This document shows positions 26,124 through 39,587 of a stretch of 64,000 nt of DNA, piece by piece (the stretch's first letter is position 1; each line of letters starts with the position of its first letter). The stretch is from positions 32,612 through 96,611 of the forward strand of contig JAKFEY010000099.1 of the NCBI GenBank assembly GCA_036675475.1, in the 5' to 3' direction. The translations under genes were made by a program, and so were the position numbers. This DNA is from JALYRV01 sp036675475 (GTDB lineage Bacteria > Acidobacteriota > Vicinamibacteria > Vicinamibacterales > SCN-69-37). Under the pieces are notes generated by a model. That model did no database searches. It was not told where the DNA came from and was given only the letters and a program-made list of their open reading frames with translations.

Positions 26124-26957
26124 CTAGCGTCTATCGATGTGGGCGACGGCATTGCCGTCCGCGTCGCGGAATCCGATGCGATAGCGCGCGACGCCGTTGG
26201 CGCTCGCGATGCGCACCACGAACGGCGATTCCTCGCCGGGCGCGAGTGTCGTGAAGTCGAGCGGCGCGCGCGCGCTGGCCACGAGGGTGCCGGCCGCGTC
26301 GACGAGCGAGGCGGCGGCAAACAGTTTTTCGCGGCCGATGGAGTCGGCCGGATTGCGCACCACGCCGCTGATGACGAGCGTGCCGTCGGCGCTCTGCTCG
26401 TGACGGAGCGCGACGAGGCCGAGCGGCTGCGCGACGGCGGCCGGTGCGCCTGCCGCGCCCAGCGAGGCGCTCGTTTCGGTTGTCGGCGCCGGCGCGCCGG
26501 ACACGGCCCAGCGGAAGCCGAGCGTGATGAGCGTGACCATCACGAGCGCGCCCACGCCAACGTAGAGCAGATGGCTGCCGGTGCGCGGCAGCGCGGGCTC
26601 GAACAGCTCGGGCGCCGCGGTGGAAACGTGCGCCGCCGGCGCGAAGGCCGAGGCGTCGCGGAAGATGTCGACATCGGCCGCCGACAGCCGCACCGGCGCG
26701 AGTTTCTGCGGCTCGCGCGCGACACGACGCGCGGCCGGCATCGCTTGCGGCGCCGGGCGCCGCTCGAGTTTCAGCGGCGGGTGCTCGAAGGCGATCGACG
26801 GCGCGGGCGTGGAGGCCGGCGTATGCGCGAGCGTCACCAGCGCCGCGACGCGCGCATCCGATCGCTGGCGGTCGAGGCGCATCATGCGCAGCAGCACGAT
26901 CGTGAGCCCGATCGCGAGCGTTGAGGTGAGCGCGGCGACGAAAGCAGTTGGTTCCAT
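26124..26957 (-). CDS. Hypothetical membrane protein with two helices
   Basis: This 277-residue protein has an N-terminal helix (about 8-26) and a second helix around residue 132-155 (HLLYVGVGALVMVTLITLGF). Between them is a low-complexity cytoplasmic stretch. The C-terminal domain (about 180-277) has TLVISGVVRNPADSIGREKL and VDAAGTLVASARAPLDFTTL, given here in part; it resembles an FxLYD-like beta domain. It is cotranscribed between the TonB-like gene (6 nt upstream) and the VWA gene, so it probably works with them at the envelope. The family is not recognised. Confidence 0.8.
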   Translation of the reverse strand: MEPTAFVAALTSTLAIGLTIVLLRMMRLDRQRSDARVAALVTLAHTPASTPAPSIAFEHPPLKLERRPAPQAMPAARRVAREPQKLAPVRLSAADVDIFRDASAFAPAAHVSTAAPELFEPALPRTGSHLLYVGVGALVMVTLITLGFRWAVSGAPAPTTETSASLGAAGAPAAVAQPLGLVALRHEQSADGTLVISGVVRNPADSIGREKLFAAASLVDAAGTLVASARAPLDFTTLAPGEESPFVVRIASANGVARYRIGFRDADGNAVAHIDRR

Positions 26958-26963
26958 GTGTGC

Positions 26964-28109
26964 CTACCGAAGCTTGAATTCCACGGCCACCTCGACGATC
27001 ACGTCGACCGGCGCGCCCATGCGGCGCGCGGGCGAGAAGCGCCACTGGCGCACCGCGTCGATGGCTTTCTGATCGAGGCCGGCGCCGAGCCGGCGAAGAA
27101 CCTTCACGTCGCCCACGGAGCCGTCGCGCCGCACGACGATTTCGAGGAGGACATCGCCCTCGACGCCCTGGCGGCGTCCCTGGTCGGTGTACTGCGGCTT
27201 GATTTCGCGCAGCAGCGAGGGCGGATCGATGCCCGAGCCGGGCCGATACGGCCCGCCGCCAGTACCGCCGCCGCTGCCGGGGCCTATCCCCGCGCCGCTG
27301 CCTTCGCCCATACCCGTGCCTGCGCCCGTGCCTGCGCCGCCACCCGAGCCTGCGCCGCTGCTGGCGGCGCCGTGGAGCGTGGAGTCGAGCGTGCCGGCGC
27401 GGTCCTCGGCATCGGCCGGGGCGCTGACGACCGGCGCGACCACGGCCGGTGCCGCCGGAGCGGGCTTCGGCATTTCAATGGGTGTGGCTTCGCGCATCAC
27501 CGGACGGACCGGCGGCTGCGGAGGCGGCACCACCACCTTCGCGCGCGTGGTCACCGGCGGCGGGCGGCGCACGGGAATCGGTTTGCTCGCGGGCGACGGC
27601 CTGGGCCGCTTGATCTGGATCTTGGGCGGCGGCGCTTTCTGGCGCATGCCGCCACCGCCGCCACCGCCGCCGGGCCCGGGCTTGACCAGGAACACCATGC
27701 GCACAGGCTCGGTCTTCGCGGCGAGATTGGCCTCGGTGTCGTGACTGAGCAGGCCGAGCGAGCTGGCCCCCACGAACAGCACAACCGCCGCGACGTGCAG
27801 CGTGCTCGAGAGCGCGAGCGGCAGTCCGGTGCGCCGGCGCGAGGCTGCAGGAGGCGACAGCAGTTCGCGCGGGCCGGGGACTGCGGGCGCCCCGCTCACG
27901 TCTGCGGCGGCCGGCGACGATGCGCCTGAGAATTCGCGGACGGCGTCGACGGCGGCCTGTTCGGCCACGAACGTGCCGTCGACGGTCGGGATCCGGCCCG
28001 CCGCGAGGCGATCGCGCACCAGGCGCACCGCGACACCCGCCGCTTTCGCGATCTCGGCCGCGCTGTAAACGTCGGCCGCCGGCGCCTGAGACTGTCCGTG
28101 GGTGAACAT
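26964..28109 (-). CDS. TonB-like energy transducer with N-terminal HTH domain
   Basis: This 381-residue protein has an unusual order of parts. Residues 14-60 form a MerR/excisionase-like HTH (VYSAAEIAKAAGVAVRLVRD, then RIPTVDGTFV). A single helix follows at about 95-121, then Gly-rich and Pro/Lys-rich periplasmic stretches (about 145-300) that would span the periplasm. The TonB C-terminal domain (about 300-381) has KPQYTDQGRRQGVEGDVLLE, VKVLRRLGAGLD and VRQWRFSPA. It should transmit energy to TonB-dependent receptors, with the HTH left in the cytoplasm. ExbB and ExbD are not adjacent. It starts the membrane-VWA unit. Confidence 0.88.
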   Translation of the reverse strand: MFTHGQSQAPAADVYSAAEIAKAAGVAVRLVRDRLAAGRIPTVDGTFVAEQAAVDAVREFSGASSPAAADVSGAPAVPGPRELLSPPAASRRRTGLPLALSSTLHVAAVVLFVGASSLGLLSHDTEANLAAKTEPVRMVFLVKPGPGGGGGGGGMRQKAPPPKIQIKRPRPSPASKPIPVRRPPPVTTRAKVVVPPPQPPVRPVMREATPIEMPKPAPAAPAVVAPVVSAPADAEDRAGTLDSTLHGAASSGAGSGGGAGTGAGTGMGEGSGAGIGPGSGGGTGGGPYRPGSGIDPPSLLREIKPQYTDQGRRQGVEGDVLLEIVVRRDGSVGDVKVLRRLGAGLDQKAIDAVRQWRFSPARRMGAPVDVIVEVAVEFKLR

Positions 28110-28221
28110 GTCGGAATTCGCCTGCCCTTCCGCAAACGGCCTGCCGGAAGGTACAGACGCGCCATTTGTGTTTTTCGGCGGGAAACGCGCGGATCTTTAC
28201 GAAGGTGCACGGCCGGGCTGT

Positions 28222-28292
28222 AGGAAAAAGGGGACGGGTCTAATTATTCCTGGCCTCTCCCGAGGAATAATTAGACCCGTCCCCTTTTTCCT
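28222..28292. repeat. Perfect 30-bp inverted repeat (REPIN-like)
   Basis: Arms at 28222-28251 and 28263-28292 are perfect reverse complements around an 11-nt spacer. The arm contains AAAAAGGGGACGGGTCTAAT, the kind of sequence seen in REP palindromes linked to RAYT (Y1) transposases. The right arm ends at the base before the ATG of the SDR gene. No RAYT gene lies in the window. Confidence 0.9.
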
Positions 28293-29039
28293 ATGCACAT
28301 TGCCATCGTTACGGGTGCTTCCAGTGGAATTGGGCGCGCGGCTGCGTTCCGGCTGATTCGCGACGGGTGGCGCGTGCTCGGCGTGGGGCGTGACAGCGCC
28401 GCGCTCGAGGCGGCCGGGCGCGAGGCCGGGCCTGAGTTCGTGCCGCTTCAGGCCGACGTCACCGCCGCCGACGCGCCGCGTGAAATCGTGACGGCGGCCG
28501 TGCGGCTCGGCGCGCCGGTCGCGGGACTGGTGCAGGCGGCCGGCATCATCGGCAGCGGCGCGTCGGACGCGACGAGCGACGAGGCGTGGGACGCGATGTT
28601 CGCCGTCAACGTGCGCGCGCCGTTCCGGCTGCTGCGCGAGGCCGCGCCGCACCTGGTCGAGGCGCGCGGCGCGGTCGTGAACGTCTCGAGCGTCACCGGC
28701 CTGCGCGCGTTTCCCGGACTCGCGTCGTACTGCTCGAGCAAGGCCGCGCTCGATCACTTCACGCGCGCCGCGGCGCTCGACTTCGCGCCGAAGGGCGTGC
28801 GCGTCAACGCCGTCAATCCCGGCGTGGTCGTCACGAACCTTCACCGCCGCGGCGGCATGGACGAGGACAAGTACGCCGCGTTCCTCGCGCACGCCAGAGA
28901 CACGCATCCCCTGGGACGTCCCGGCACGCCGGACGAGATCGCGGAGCTGATTGCGTTTCTGCTGTCGGACAAATCAGGCTGGATCACCGGCGAGACGATC
29001 GCCATCGACGGAGGCCGGCACCTGACGTGCCTCCGGTGA
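28293..29039 (+). CDS. SDR-family NAD(P)-dependent oxidoreductase
   Basis: This 248-residue classical short-chain dehydrogenase has the dinucleotide motif TGASSGIG (7-14), the structural AAG at 82-84, the catalytic Ser132/133 (VNVSSV), and Y146-CSS-K150. The C-terminal part has NPGVVVTN and GETIAIDGG, as in FabG-like enzymes. The substrate is unknown. The ATG is certain because the Rossmann motif begins five residues later, yet it is placed immediately after a 30-bp inverted repeat with no Shine-Dalgarno sequence. Confidence 0.94.
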   Translation: MHIAIVTGASSGIGRAAAFRLIRDGWRVLGVGRDSAALEAAGREAGPEFVPLQADVTAADAPREIVTAAVRLGAPVAGLVQAAGIIGSGASDATSDEAWDAMFAVNVRAPFRLLREAAPHLVEARGAVVNVSSVTGLRAFPGLASYCSSKAALDHFTRAAALDFAPKGVRVNAVNPGVVVTNLHRRGGMDEDKYAAFLAHARDTHPLGRPGTPDEIAELIAFLLSDKSGWITGETIAIDGGRHLTCLR

Positions 29040-29047
29040 AATTCAGA

Positions 29048-29072
29048 GTTGGTGAGTTAAGAATTAAGAATT
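29048..29072 (+). repeat. Convergent-junction repeat, copy 2
   Basis: Contains GGTGAGTTAAGAATTAAG, identical to the copy at 33419. It begins 8 nt after the SDR stop and supplies the TAA of the convergent methyltransferase (29064-29066). Confidence 0.85.
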
Positions 29073-29618
29073 GCTGGCTTTGATCCCCTCCACGTACGTT
29101 CGGCCTTCCGCGGCGGCGAGCGTGCGCACGCCGCGGAATCCGGCGGCGGTCAGCAGCGCTTCCCATGGGGCTGTGTCGGGCGCGGGCTTTGCGGCAAACA
29201 CGGCACGCGTCGCGCCGCCGCGCGCGTAGCGCTCGATCCACAGCAACCGCCCGCCTGGCCGCAGCACGCGAAACAACTCCGCGACCGCGCCGCGCCCCGC
29301 CGCGTCGGGCAGCGCGCGCAGCGTGTCTTCGGCGACCGCCACATCGAAACTTCCGCCCTCGAACGGCAGCATGTCGAGCGGCGCGTGCGCCGCTTCCGCC
29401 AGCGCGCCTCCGGCTTCGATGGCGCGCACGCGCGCTTCCGCCGCCGCGCCGTCGCCGGCCAGCACCACGACGCGGCCACTCAATCCCGCGCGCGCAGCCA
29501 GCTCCGTCACCAGCGTCACATCACCGGTTCCCGCAAACAGCACGCGGTCGCCCAGCTTCACGCCGGTCATCGCGGCCGACAGCACTTCGGGACGCTGTCC
29601 AGAGCGGAAAAGGCCCAT
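29064..29618 (-). CDS. Class I SAM-dependent methyltransferase
   Basis: This 184-residue protein has a Rossmann methyltransferase core: RVLFAGTGDVTLVTELAARAG (motif I region, shown in part as LFAGTGD), then VVVLAGD, LPFEGGSFDVAVAEDTLRAL (motif IV, in part FDVAVAEDTL) and FRVLRPGGRLLWIERY. The methyl acceptor is not evident; small-molecule or quinone methylation is common for this size. Motif I reads AGTGD rather than ExGxG. The last codons run into a repeated sequence that supplies the stop. Its start is 23 nt from that of ino1. Confidence 0.88.
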   Translation of the reverse strand: MGLFRSGQRPEVLSAAMTGVKLGDRVLFAGTGDVTLVTELAARAGLSGRVVVLAGDGAAAEARVRAIEAGGALAEAAHAPLDMLPFEGGSFDVAVAEDTLRALPDAAGRGAVAELFRVLRPGGRLLWIERYARGGATRAVFAAKPAPDTAPWEALLTAAGFRGVRTLAAAEGRTYVEGIKASNS

Positions 29619-29624
29619 GCCGGG

Positions 29625-29634
29625 ATGATATAGT
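29625..29634. promoter_or_regulatory. Back-to-back -10 boxes, methyltransferase and ino1
   Basis: Plus strand TATAGT (29629-29634) lies 7 nt before the ino1 GTG. Minus strand TATCAT (29630-29625) lies 6 nt before the methyltransferase ATG. They overlap by two bases, and both transcripts would be leaderless. Confidence 0.45.
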
Positions 29635-29641
29635 CGGGTTC

Positions 29642-30955
<1,314 letters not shown>

Positions 30956-30956
30956 T

Positions 30957-31430
30957 ATGGGCGGACGCGTTCAACCGGCGCTGCTCGGCGGCCTGTTCAT
31001 CGGCGTCCTCTCGACGCTGCCGATTATCAACATCGGCAACGTGTGCTGCTGCCTCTGGGTGATCAGCGGCGGCGCGCTGGCGGCGTACCTCCTGCAGCAA
31101 AGCCAGCCCGAGCCCATCACCGGCGCCGACGGCGCGCTCATCGGCCTGATGGCCGGCATTGTCGGGGCCTTCACGGGCGCCATCCTGCAGATTCCCGTCG
31201 AAATGTTCTTCGGCCCGATTCAGAAGGAATGGATCGAGCGGCTGATGCAGGGGCAGGGCGACATGCCGCCGCAGTTCATGGAGATGCTCAACCGTCCCCT
31301 GAACGCGGCCAGCGTGATCGCCGACCTGATCTTCCGCCTCGTCGCCTACGTCATCTTCGGCATGCTCGGCGGCGTGCTCGGGGTGGCGGTGTTCCGCAGA
31401 AAAGACGCAAGACTGAAGACGGAAGACTAA
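30957..31430 (+). CDS. Small integral membrane protein of unknown function
   Basis: This 157-residue protein has about four hydrophobic helices (near 8-26, 30-46, 62-82 and 122-145), with a Gly-rich opening and CCCLW in the second helix. The middle loop has PVEMFFGPIQKEWIERLMQ. No family is assigned; DUF5518-like glycine-rich membrane proteins look similar. It starts one base after the ino1 stop, so the two are probably cotranslated. The last codons (ARLKTED) are encoded by a 14-nt repeat also found at 26.1 kb. Confidence 0.75.
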   Translation: MGGRVQPALLGGLFIGVLSTLPIINIGNVCCCLWVISGGALAAYLLQQSQPEPITGADGALIGLMAGIVGAFTGAILQIPVEMFFGPIQKEWIERLMQGQGDMPPQFMEMLNRPLNAASVIADLIFRLVAYVIFGMLGGVLGVAVFRRKDARLKTED

Positions 31431-31436
31431 AGACTG
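31405..31436 (+). repeat. 14-nt direct repeat at the acs upstream gap
   Basis: Contains AAGACTGAAGACG followed by GAAGACTAAAGAC, the same unit as at 26081-26120 read in the direction of transcription. It overlaps the last codons and stop of the membrane-protein gene. Confidence 0.75.
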
Positions 31437-31440
31437 GCGG

Positions 31441-31446
31441 TAAGAT
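31441..31446 (+). promoter_or_regulatory. Candidate -10 box, acs
   Basis: TAAGAT lies 6 nt before the acs ATG at 31453, with no Shine-Dalgarno sequence. It is part of the leaderless set. Confidence 0.4.
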
Positions 31447-31452
31447 TTCGGC

Positions 31453-33411
<1,959 letters not shown>

Positions 33412-33418
33412 GTTGAGA

Positions 33419-33443
33419 GTTGGTGAGTTAAGAATTAAGAATT
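33419..33443 (+). repeat. Convergent-junction repeat, copy 3
   Basis: Contains GGTGAGTTAAGAATTAAG, identical to the copy at 29048. It starts 8 nt after the acs stop and ends on the stop codon of the convergent regulator gene (33442-33444). Confidence 0.85.
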
Positions 33444-34536
33444 ATGGCCGCCGTTCGCGCAGGCGTTCGACGGCGGCGAGCGACACGTAGGTGTGGCGGC
33501 CGCGGCGGGTGGGGGCGAGGCGTCCTTCGCGCAGCATCCGGCGAATCGTGAGCGTGCCCGTGCCGAGCGCGGCGGCCGCGGTCGGAATCGAGACCTCCTC
33601 TGCTTTGATCGCGCCGCGTTCGGTGCGATCGCCCCCATCCATCCGGCCGCGGTTGATCGCGTGCCGCGCCGCGCGCAGCACTTCGTCGGGCCCCACGCCG
33701 GCCGGCATGACGTCGGTGCCGATGACCGCGATCGTGAGCGTGACGGGCACGCGGCTGCCGTCGCGATGATCTTCGAGCACGAGACGCTGGCGCACGCTCA
33801 GGCGGAAGCGCTCCGCGAGCACGGACGCGATTTCGGGTTCGGTATCGGGCAGCACGGCGCACACCGTATTGGCGTCGAAGCGCGTGAGCCAGTCGTGCAC
33901 GCGGAAATAGCGGCGCGTGAGAATGCCGACGCGCTCGAGCACGCGCTCGCTGGTGCCGGCGCCGAGGGCCTCTTCGACCGCATCGAGCCGATCGATGGAA
34001 ATCAGCAGCAGCGTGAGCGGCCGCGCGTGGCGCTCGGCGCGCGCCACTTCCTGCGGCAGCACGATGTCGAGCAGGCGCCGCGACAGCAGCGTCGTCGTCT
34101 GGTCGAAGAGCAGCTCGGGCGCGGTGTTGACGGCATCGGTGAACCGCGCGAGCAGCCGCAGGGTGCCGCGCCGCACGCGCGAGGCCACGAACGGCCAGGC
34201 CGCCGATGTGGCGCCCAGATCCGGATCGGGCGCAAGTTCGTCGAGGATCGCGCGCTCGACCGTGCCGGCCGCTTCGAACAGCGTCGACACCGGCACGCGC
34301 GCCGGGCTGATGGCCAGCAGATCGGCGAGGCGCGCGTCGATCTCCCCGGCGCCCACACCTCCGGCCAGCGCCGCCTGGAGGCGGGCGCAGGCGCCCATGG
34401 CGAGGCGCCATCCGGCGGCGTCTTCCTGATCCTCGGGGCGATAGCGCTCGGCGTCGGCATGGATGGCCGGCGCCAGGGCCTTCAGCGCATCGGCAAAGGC
34501 GGTGGACGTCGCGGCTGATACCAGTTCGTCGGCCAC
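33442..34536 (-). CDS. Degenerate GGDEF-domain protein with C-terminal excisionase-type HTH
   Basis: This 364-residue protein has an Ala-rich N-terminal region (1-140) without a recognised domain. Residues about 145-300 follow the GGDEF-domain pattern: TTTLLSRRLLDIVL, PLTLLLISIDRLDAV and then RFDANTVCAVLPDT at 219-232, where active enzymes have GG(D/E)EF. The signature is lost, so cyclase activity is unlikely. Residues 316-362 form an HTH of the MerR/excisionase kind (VSIPTAAAALGTGTLTIRR, then GRLAPTRRGRHTYV). It may be a DNA-binding sensor of nucleotides. The GTG start has TAAACT 9 nt upstream. Confidence 0.78.
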   Translation of the reverse strand: MADELVSAATSTAFADALKALAPAIHADAERYRPEDQEDAAGWRLAMGACARLQAALAGGVGAGEIDARLADLLAISPARVPVSTLFEAAGTVERAILDELAPDPDLGATSAAWPFVASRVRRGTLRLLARFTDAVNTAPELLFDQTTTLLSRRLLDIVLPQEVARAERHARPLTLLLISIDRLDAVEEALGAGTSERVLERVGILTRRYFRVHDWLTRFDANTVCAVLPDTEPEIASVLAERFRLSVRQRLVLEDHRDGSRVPVTLTIAVIGTDVMPAGVGPDEVLRAARHAINRGRMDGGDRTERGAIKAEEVSIPTAAAALGTGTLTIRRMLREGRLAPTRRGRHTYVSLAAVERLRERRP

Positions 34537-34979
34537 GTTCCGGGCAGTTTACGCTACTGTCCGGGGGTTCGCACCCTGACGCCGGGGTGATCGTGAGATA
34601 CCTGTTCATCACCAAAGGGAGCCATTGAGCCCCACGAACTGGCGCTTCGCGGCTCGGCTCAAACAGCTTCGGAGGTGCTGTGCCATTCTTTTCCGCGGCC
34701 CCCAACTCGTCCGCTCCTTGTCGGATCGATCATCTCGAGACACGTCGACGTGTGGCCCTCGGCGGACTTGCACCTGTTACTACTCATCCCTTCCGTAGCC
34801 AACAGAAGGCACTCGAGATACCCATCTCAGGGTGTGTATTGCGGGCCGCGAGCCAGGGCCGTTAGAGTCTCGCATCCCAGCAGAAAGGGCCCTTGCCGCG
34901 AAAGGAGCTGCCTCCTCCTTTCAGTGTGAAGCACGTTCATTCGGTTCGTTCCCCGACGTCGTTTCTTTCAGGAGGCAGC
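34537..34979. other. 443-nt divergent gap with lower GC
   Basis: No tRNA, rRNA or recognised ORF is seen. It holds a candidate -10 box for the GGDEF-HTH gene (34546-34551, minus strand), small hairpins at 34625-34662 and 34901-34921, a possible 61-codon ORF at 34680-34865 with GGAGG 4 nt upstream, and the AGGAGG ribosome site of the next gene at 34970-34975. Confidence 0.5.
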
Positions 34980-35986
34980 ATGATCAGAAATTTCGCCCGA
35001 TCCGTCGAACACCTGTTGTCGCAATCCTCATCTTCGGAGTCTGCTTCATGGGGTTTCCCCCGAGAGCTTCAGCCTCGTCTCGGGAAGTCGCTTATGATGA
35101 CCGCGCTCTCTCGATGCTAGACATCGGCCGCATGGTGAACGTAGAACGTTTGGCAGCTGCGGTAAAGGCTGGATCGGGCGTCGAAGGTCTCGTTGTGATG
35201 AAGCAGGAACTCTCCGCGCTTCGGGCGAATCTGAAGGCACTGCCGGATGCAAAGCGGTCGCAGTCAGTGGAAGACCTGCTCCTGCGTCTCGACGTTGCGC
35301 TCGCGACAACGCCTCAAGAGCGGCATGAGGCGGTTCGACGGTTGCCGCTGGTTATTACGTCCGAGCCGGCCCGCGATGGTCGCAACGGACTGATCCGTCG
35401 GTACCTTGCAGGTGGAAAGACGAGGATCGACGGGTTCATTCACGCCGCGTCCGAAATCAACCAGACTCCAAACTCCGGTCCGTCCTCCAGCGAACTCTGC
35501 ACCGACGATGAACCGGAACCCTGCGCGACCGAACAAGAGATGAACGACTTCCTGGCCGAGCTCACCGGGGAATCGCAAGCGGTGGCGACCGCAGAGGCGG
35601 AGTACAACGCGACGGATTCGGAGTATCAAAGTTTTTGCAATCAGAACCCCGGCTCCTGTGATCTGCCGGGGTTTGAAGAAGAACCCGTCGTTTCTGGGCC
35701 AAATTGCATCTTTGAGGGCTGCTTCGGCAAAGGCGCAGCCGCAGCGGGCAATGTCGTCCTTGCGGCGGGCGCGATCGCTGTGGCAGATGCCAAGGCGAGC
35801 CGCGCAATCGCTACTGGAACGCGGGTCGCGGTTGCATTTCTCAGTTGGTGGACCGTCGCTGCGGTTGCGACCGTGGTGATCGCGGCCGTGGCTGTCGCCG
35901 AGTACACAGACTGCAAGAACGCGGCGGTTCGTCTGCCGGCCCATAACCTGACACACTGGTTCGAGCCGGTATCGGAGGCAAGATGA
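34980..35986 (+). CDS. Exported hypothetical protein, with a frameshift in the signal peptide
   Basis: An ATG at 34980 has AGGAGG 4 nt upstream and reads MIRNFARSV. A continuing hydrophobic core (PVVAILIFGVCFMGF) and cleavage-like RASASS lie in another frame, which stays open to the stop at 35986. Joining the two by a -1 shift near 35005 gives a normal signal peptide. The first in-frame ATG of the long frame is only at 35048. The mature protein (about 310 residues) has an N-terminal helical part, an acidic Cys-containing middle and a hydrophobic stretch near 285-305. The family is not recognised. Confidence 0.55.
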
Positions 35987-36396
35987 GTGTTGCCGTTGCT
36001 CAGCTCTTGCTCGGAGCGATTGTCACTCTGGTGGGACTTCGCGAGCGCCAGGCCGGCGGCAATGAACTGATGCTCATCGGCGTCGCCAGCCTTGCGCTCG
36101 GCGGGTTCTCACTGCTCTCTGCAGACTCGGCGTTCAGGTATGCCGTCCTCGCGATCTTCGTCGTGCTCGTAGCAGCCCTGATCGCAAGGACGGACCGGGC
36201 CGCGCTTCGCCGTCACGCCACGACTTTAGGGTTGGCGGCCGCGAGCGTCGCATGCATCGGCCTGCCAAGCCTGCTGCCGGGCCTTGGCGCCGGGCTCGAA
36301 CAAGCCCTGGTAATTGGAGTCTGGGGATTCGCTGCCGCGGCTCTGGTCACGGCGATCTTGACCATTGCAAGACACGGGCGGGCGACCGCACGGTAG
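35983..36396 (+). CDS. Small hydrophobic membrane protein
   Basis: This 137-residue protein has about four predicted helices (near 3-19, 29-45, 50-67, 78-95 and a possible fifth near 107-127). There is no conserved motif that I recognise. Its ATG overlaps the stop of the preceding secreted-protein gene by 4 nt, so the pair is probably cotranslated, and both belong to the lower-GC accessory patch. Confidence 0.65.
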   Translation: MSVAVAQLLLGAIVTLVGLRERQAGGNELMLIGVASLALGGFSLLSADSAFRYAVLAIFVVLVAALIARTDRAALRRHATTLGLAAASVACIGLPSLLPGLGAGLEQALVIGVWGFAAAALVTAILTIARHGRATAR

Positions 36397-36548
36397 CTCC
36401 TCGTTTTGCGAACCCCGCGGTGCGTTGCACTGCGTGCCGCGGGGGCCTTGCCTTGCGCCTCACCCACGCCGACCATCTGGGCCTACAAACCTCCGAGAAC
36501 AACACACTAAACCCCGCAGCCTGTTGAGCCGACATCCTTTACGGCCTC

Positions 36549-37546
36549 ATGCGACCCCTCCTCGGCATAGAGCTCGGACCCGGCCGCGCGGTGCTCGTGC
36601 TCGTCCATGACGCCCGCCCCACCGGTGAGCTGCTTCACGCCGCTGCACATCATGTGGTGAAATATGAGGACCCCGTCAGCCTGGCCGTGGATCTGCGCCG
36701 CCTGCGCGTCGAGCATCGCTTGCCGCGCCGCGCACGCGTGGTCATCTGGCCCGAACGCGGCGACGCGGGCGTCACTCCCGTCGACAGTGCGTCGGCTGCC
36801 GCCGGCTTCAAGCCGGATGTGTGGCAGCTGCGCGAGCGGCTTCGGCCAATCGTCCGTGCGGGCTTTCGCGTAAGCGCGGCGCTGGCACCGTCCGAGGCGG
36901 CTGCCGCGCTGGGGGTGCTCGCATCGGCGGCGCCCGTGGCGGCGCTCGTCGTCGCGCCCGAAGGCGGCGCGCTGGCCGTCACGAGCGGCGGGCGCACGCT
37001 CCTGACGCGCGAGATCGCCTGGAAGTTCGCGCCGCCGGGGTCAGGCGCGCCGCTGGTCGACCGCTACGTCTTCGCGGCGCAGGTGCTGCCGCTGGTGACG
37101 CACGCGCTCGGATCGGTGCGGGAACGATTCGGCGTCGCCGTCGAGCGCGTCGTGCTGTGCGGCTCGGCGCCGGCGCTGCGCACACTCGCCGCGCCGCTGA
37201 TCGAAGAGCTCGACCTCGAGGTGGAAACCCTCGACGGCATCGACGGGGTCTCCGGACTCGACGCCGACCCCGATGTGGCGGCGACGGTCCAGCTGGCGGC
37301 GGGGGCCGCACTGGCGCCCGAAGACGCCGGCGTGATCGAGGGACTTGAACGGCCGGTGCTGACGCCGGCCAGGATTCTCGCGGGGACCGCCGCAGCCGCG
37401 GCCGTTATCCTGCTCGTGTTACTGTTCTGGCCCGCCCGACTGGCTTCGGCGCTGCCGTCGCGGACGTCCGCGACGTCAGGCGGCTCGAAGCCCCGCCGGG
37501 TGGCGCCGCCGCCGCCGAATACCCATTCGGCCTTTTTGGGGGAGCC

Positions 37547-37574
<28 letters not shown>
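36549..37574 (+). CDS. PilM/GspL-like protein with C-terminal membrane helix
   Basis: This 341-residue protein starts with an actin-like fold pattern: LLGIELGPGRAVLVLV (phosphate-1-like) near residue 4 and RVVLCGSAPALRTLA near 210 with the adenosine-like segment. A single helix lies at about 273-302, then a Pro-rich tail. PilM and GspL recruit type IV pilus/T2SS assembly factors to the inner membrane. It overlaps the start of the PilB-like ATPase gene by 28 nt, which supports a shared machine. Sequence similarity is weak. Confidence 0.6.
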
Positions 37575-39574
<2,000 letters not shown>

Positions 39575-39587
39575 GCGGCGTCGAACG

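Noticed and set aside
28222..28292. Intrinsic terminator
   Set aside because: Both neighbours start, not end, here, so it has no transcript to terminate. The T-run is part of the arm.
34560..34600. T-arm-like GGTTCGCACC near 34565
   Set aside because: No acceptor stem, anticodon arm or CCA can be built around it on either strand.
34680..34865. Possible 61-codon ORF with GGAGG 4 nt upstream
   Set aside because: The product has no signal, domain or composition typical of a protein. The ribosome-site match alone is not enough in a lower-GC gap.
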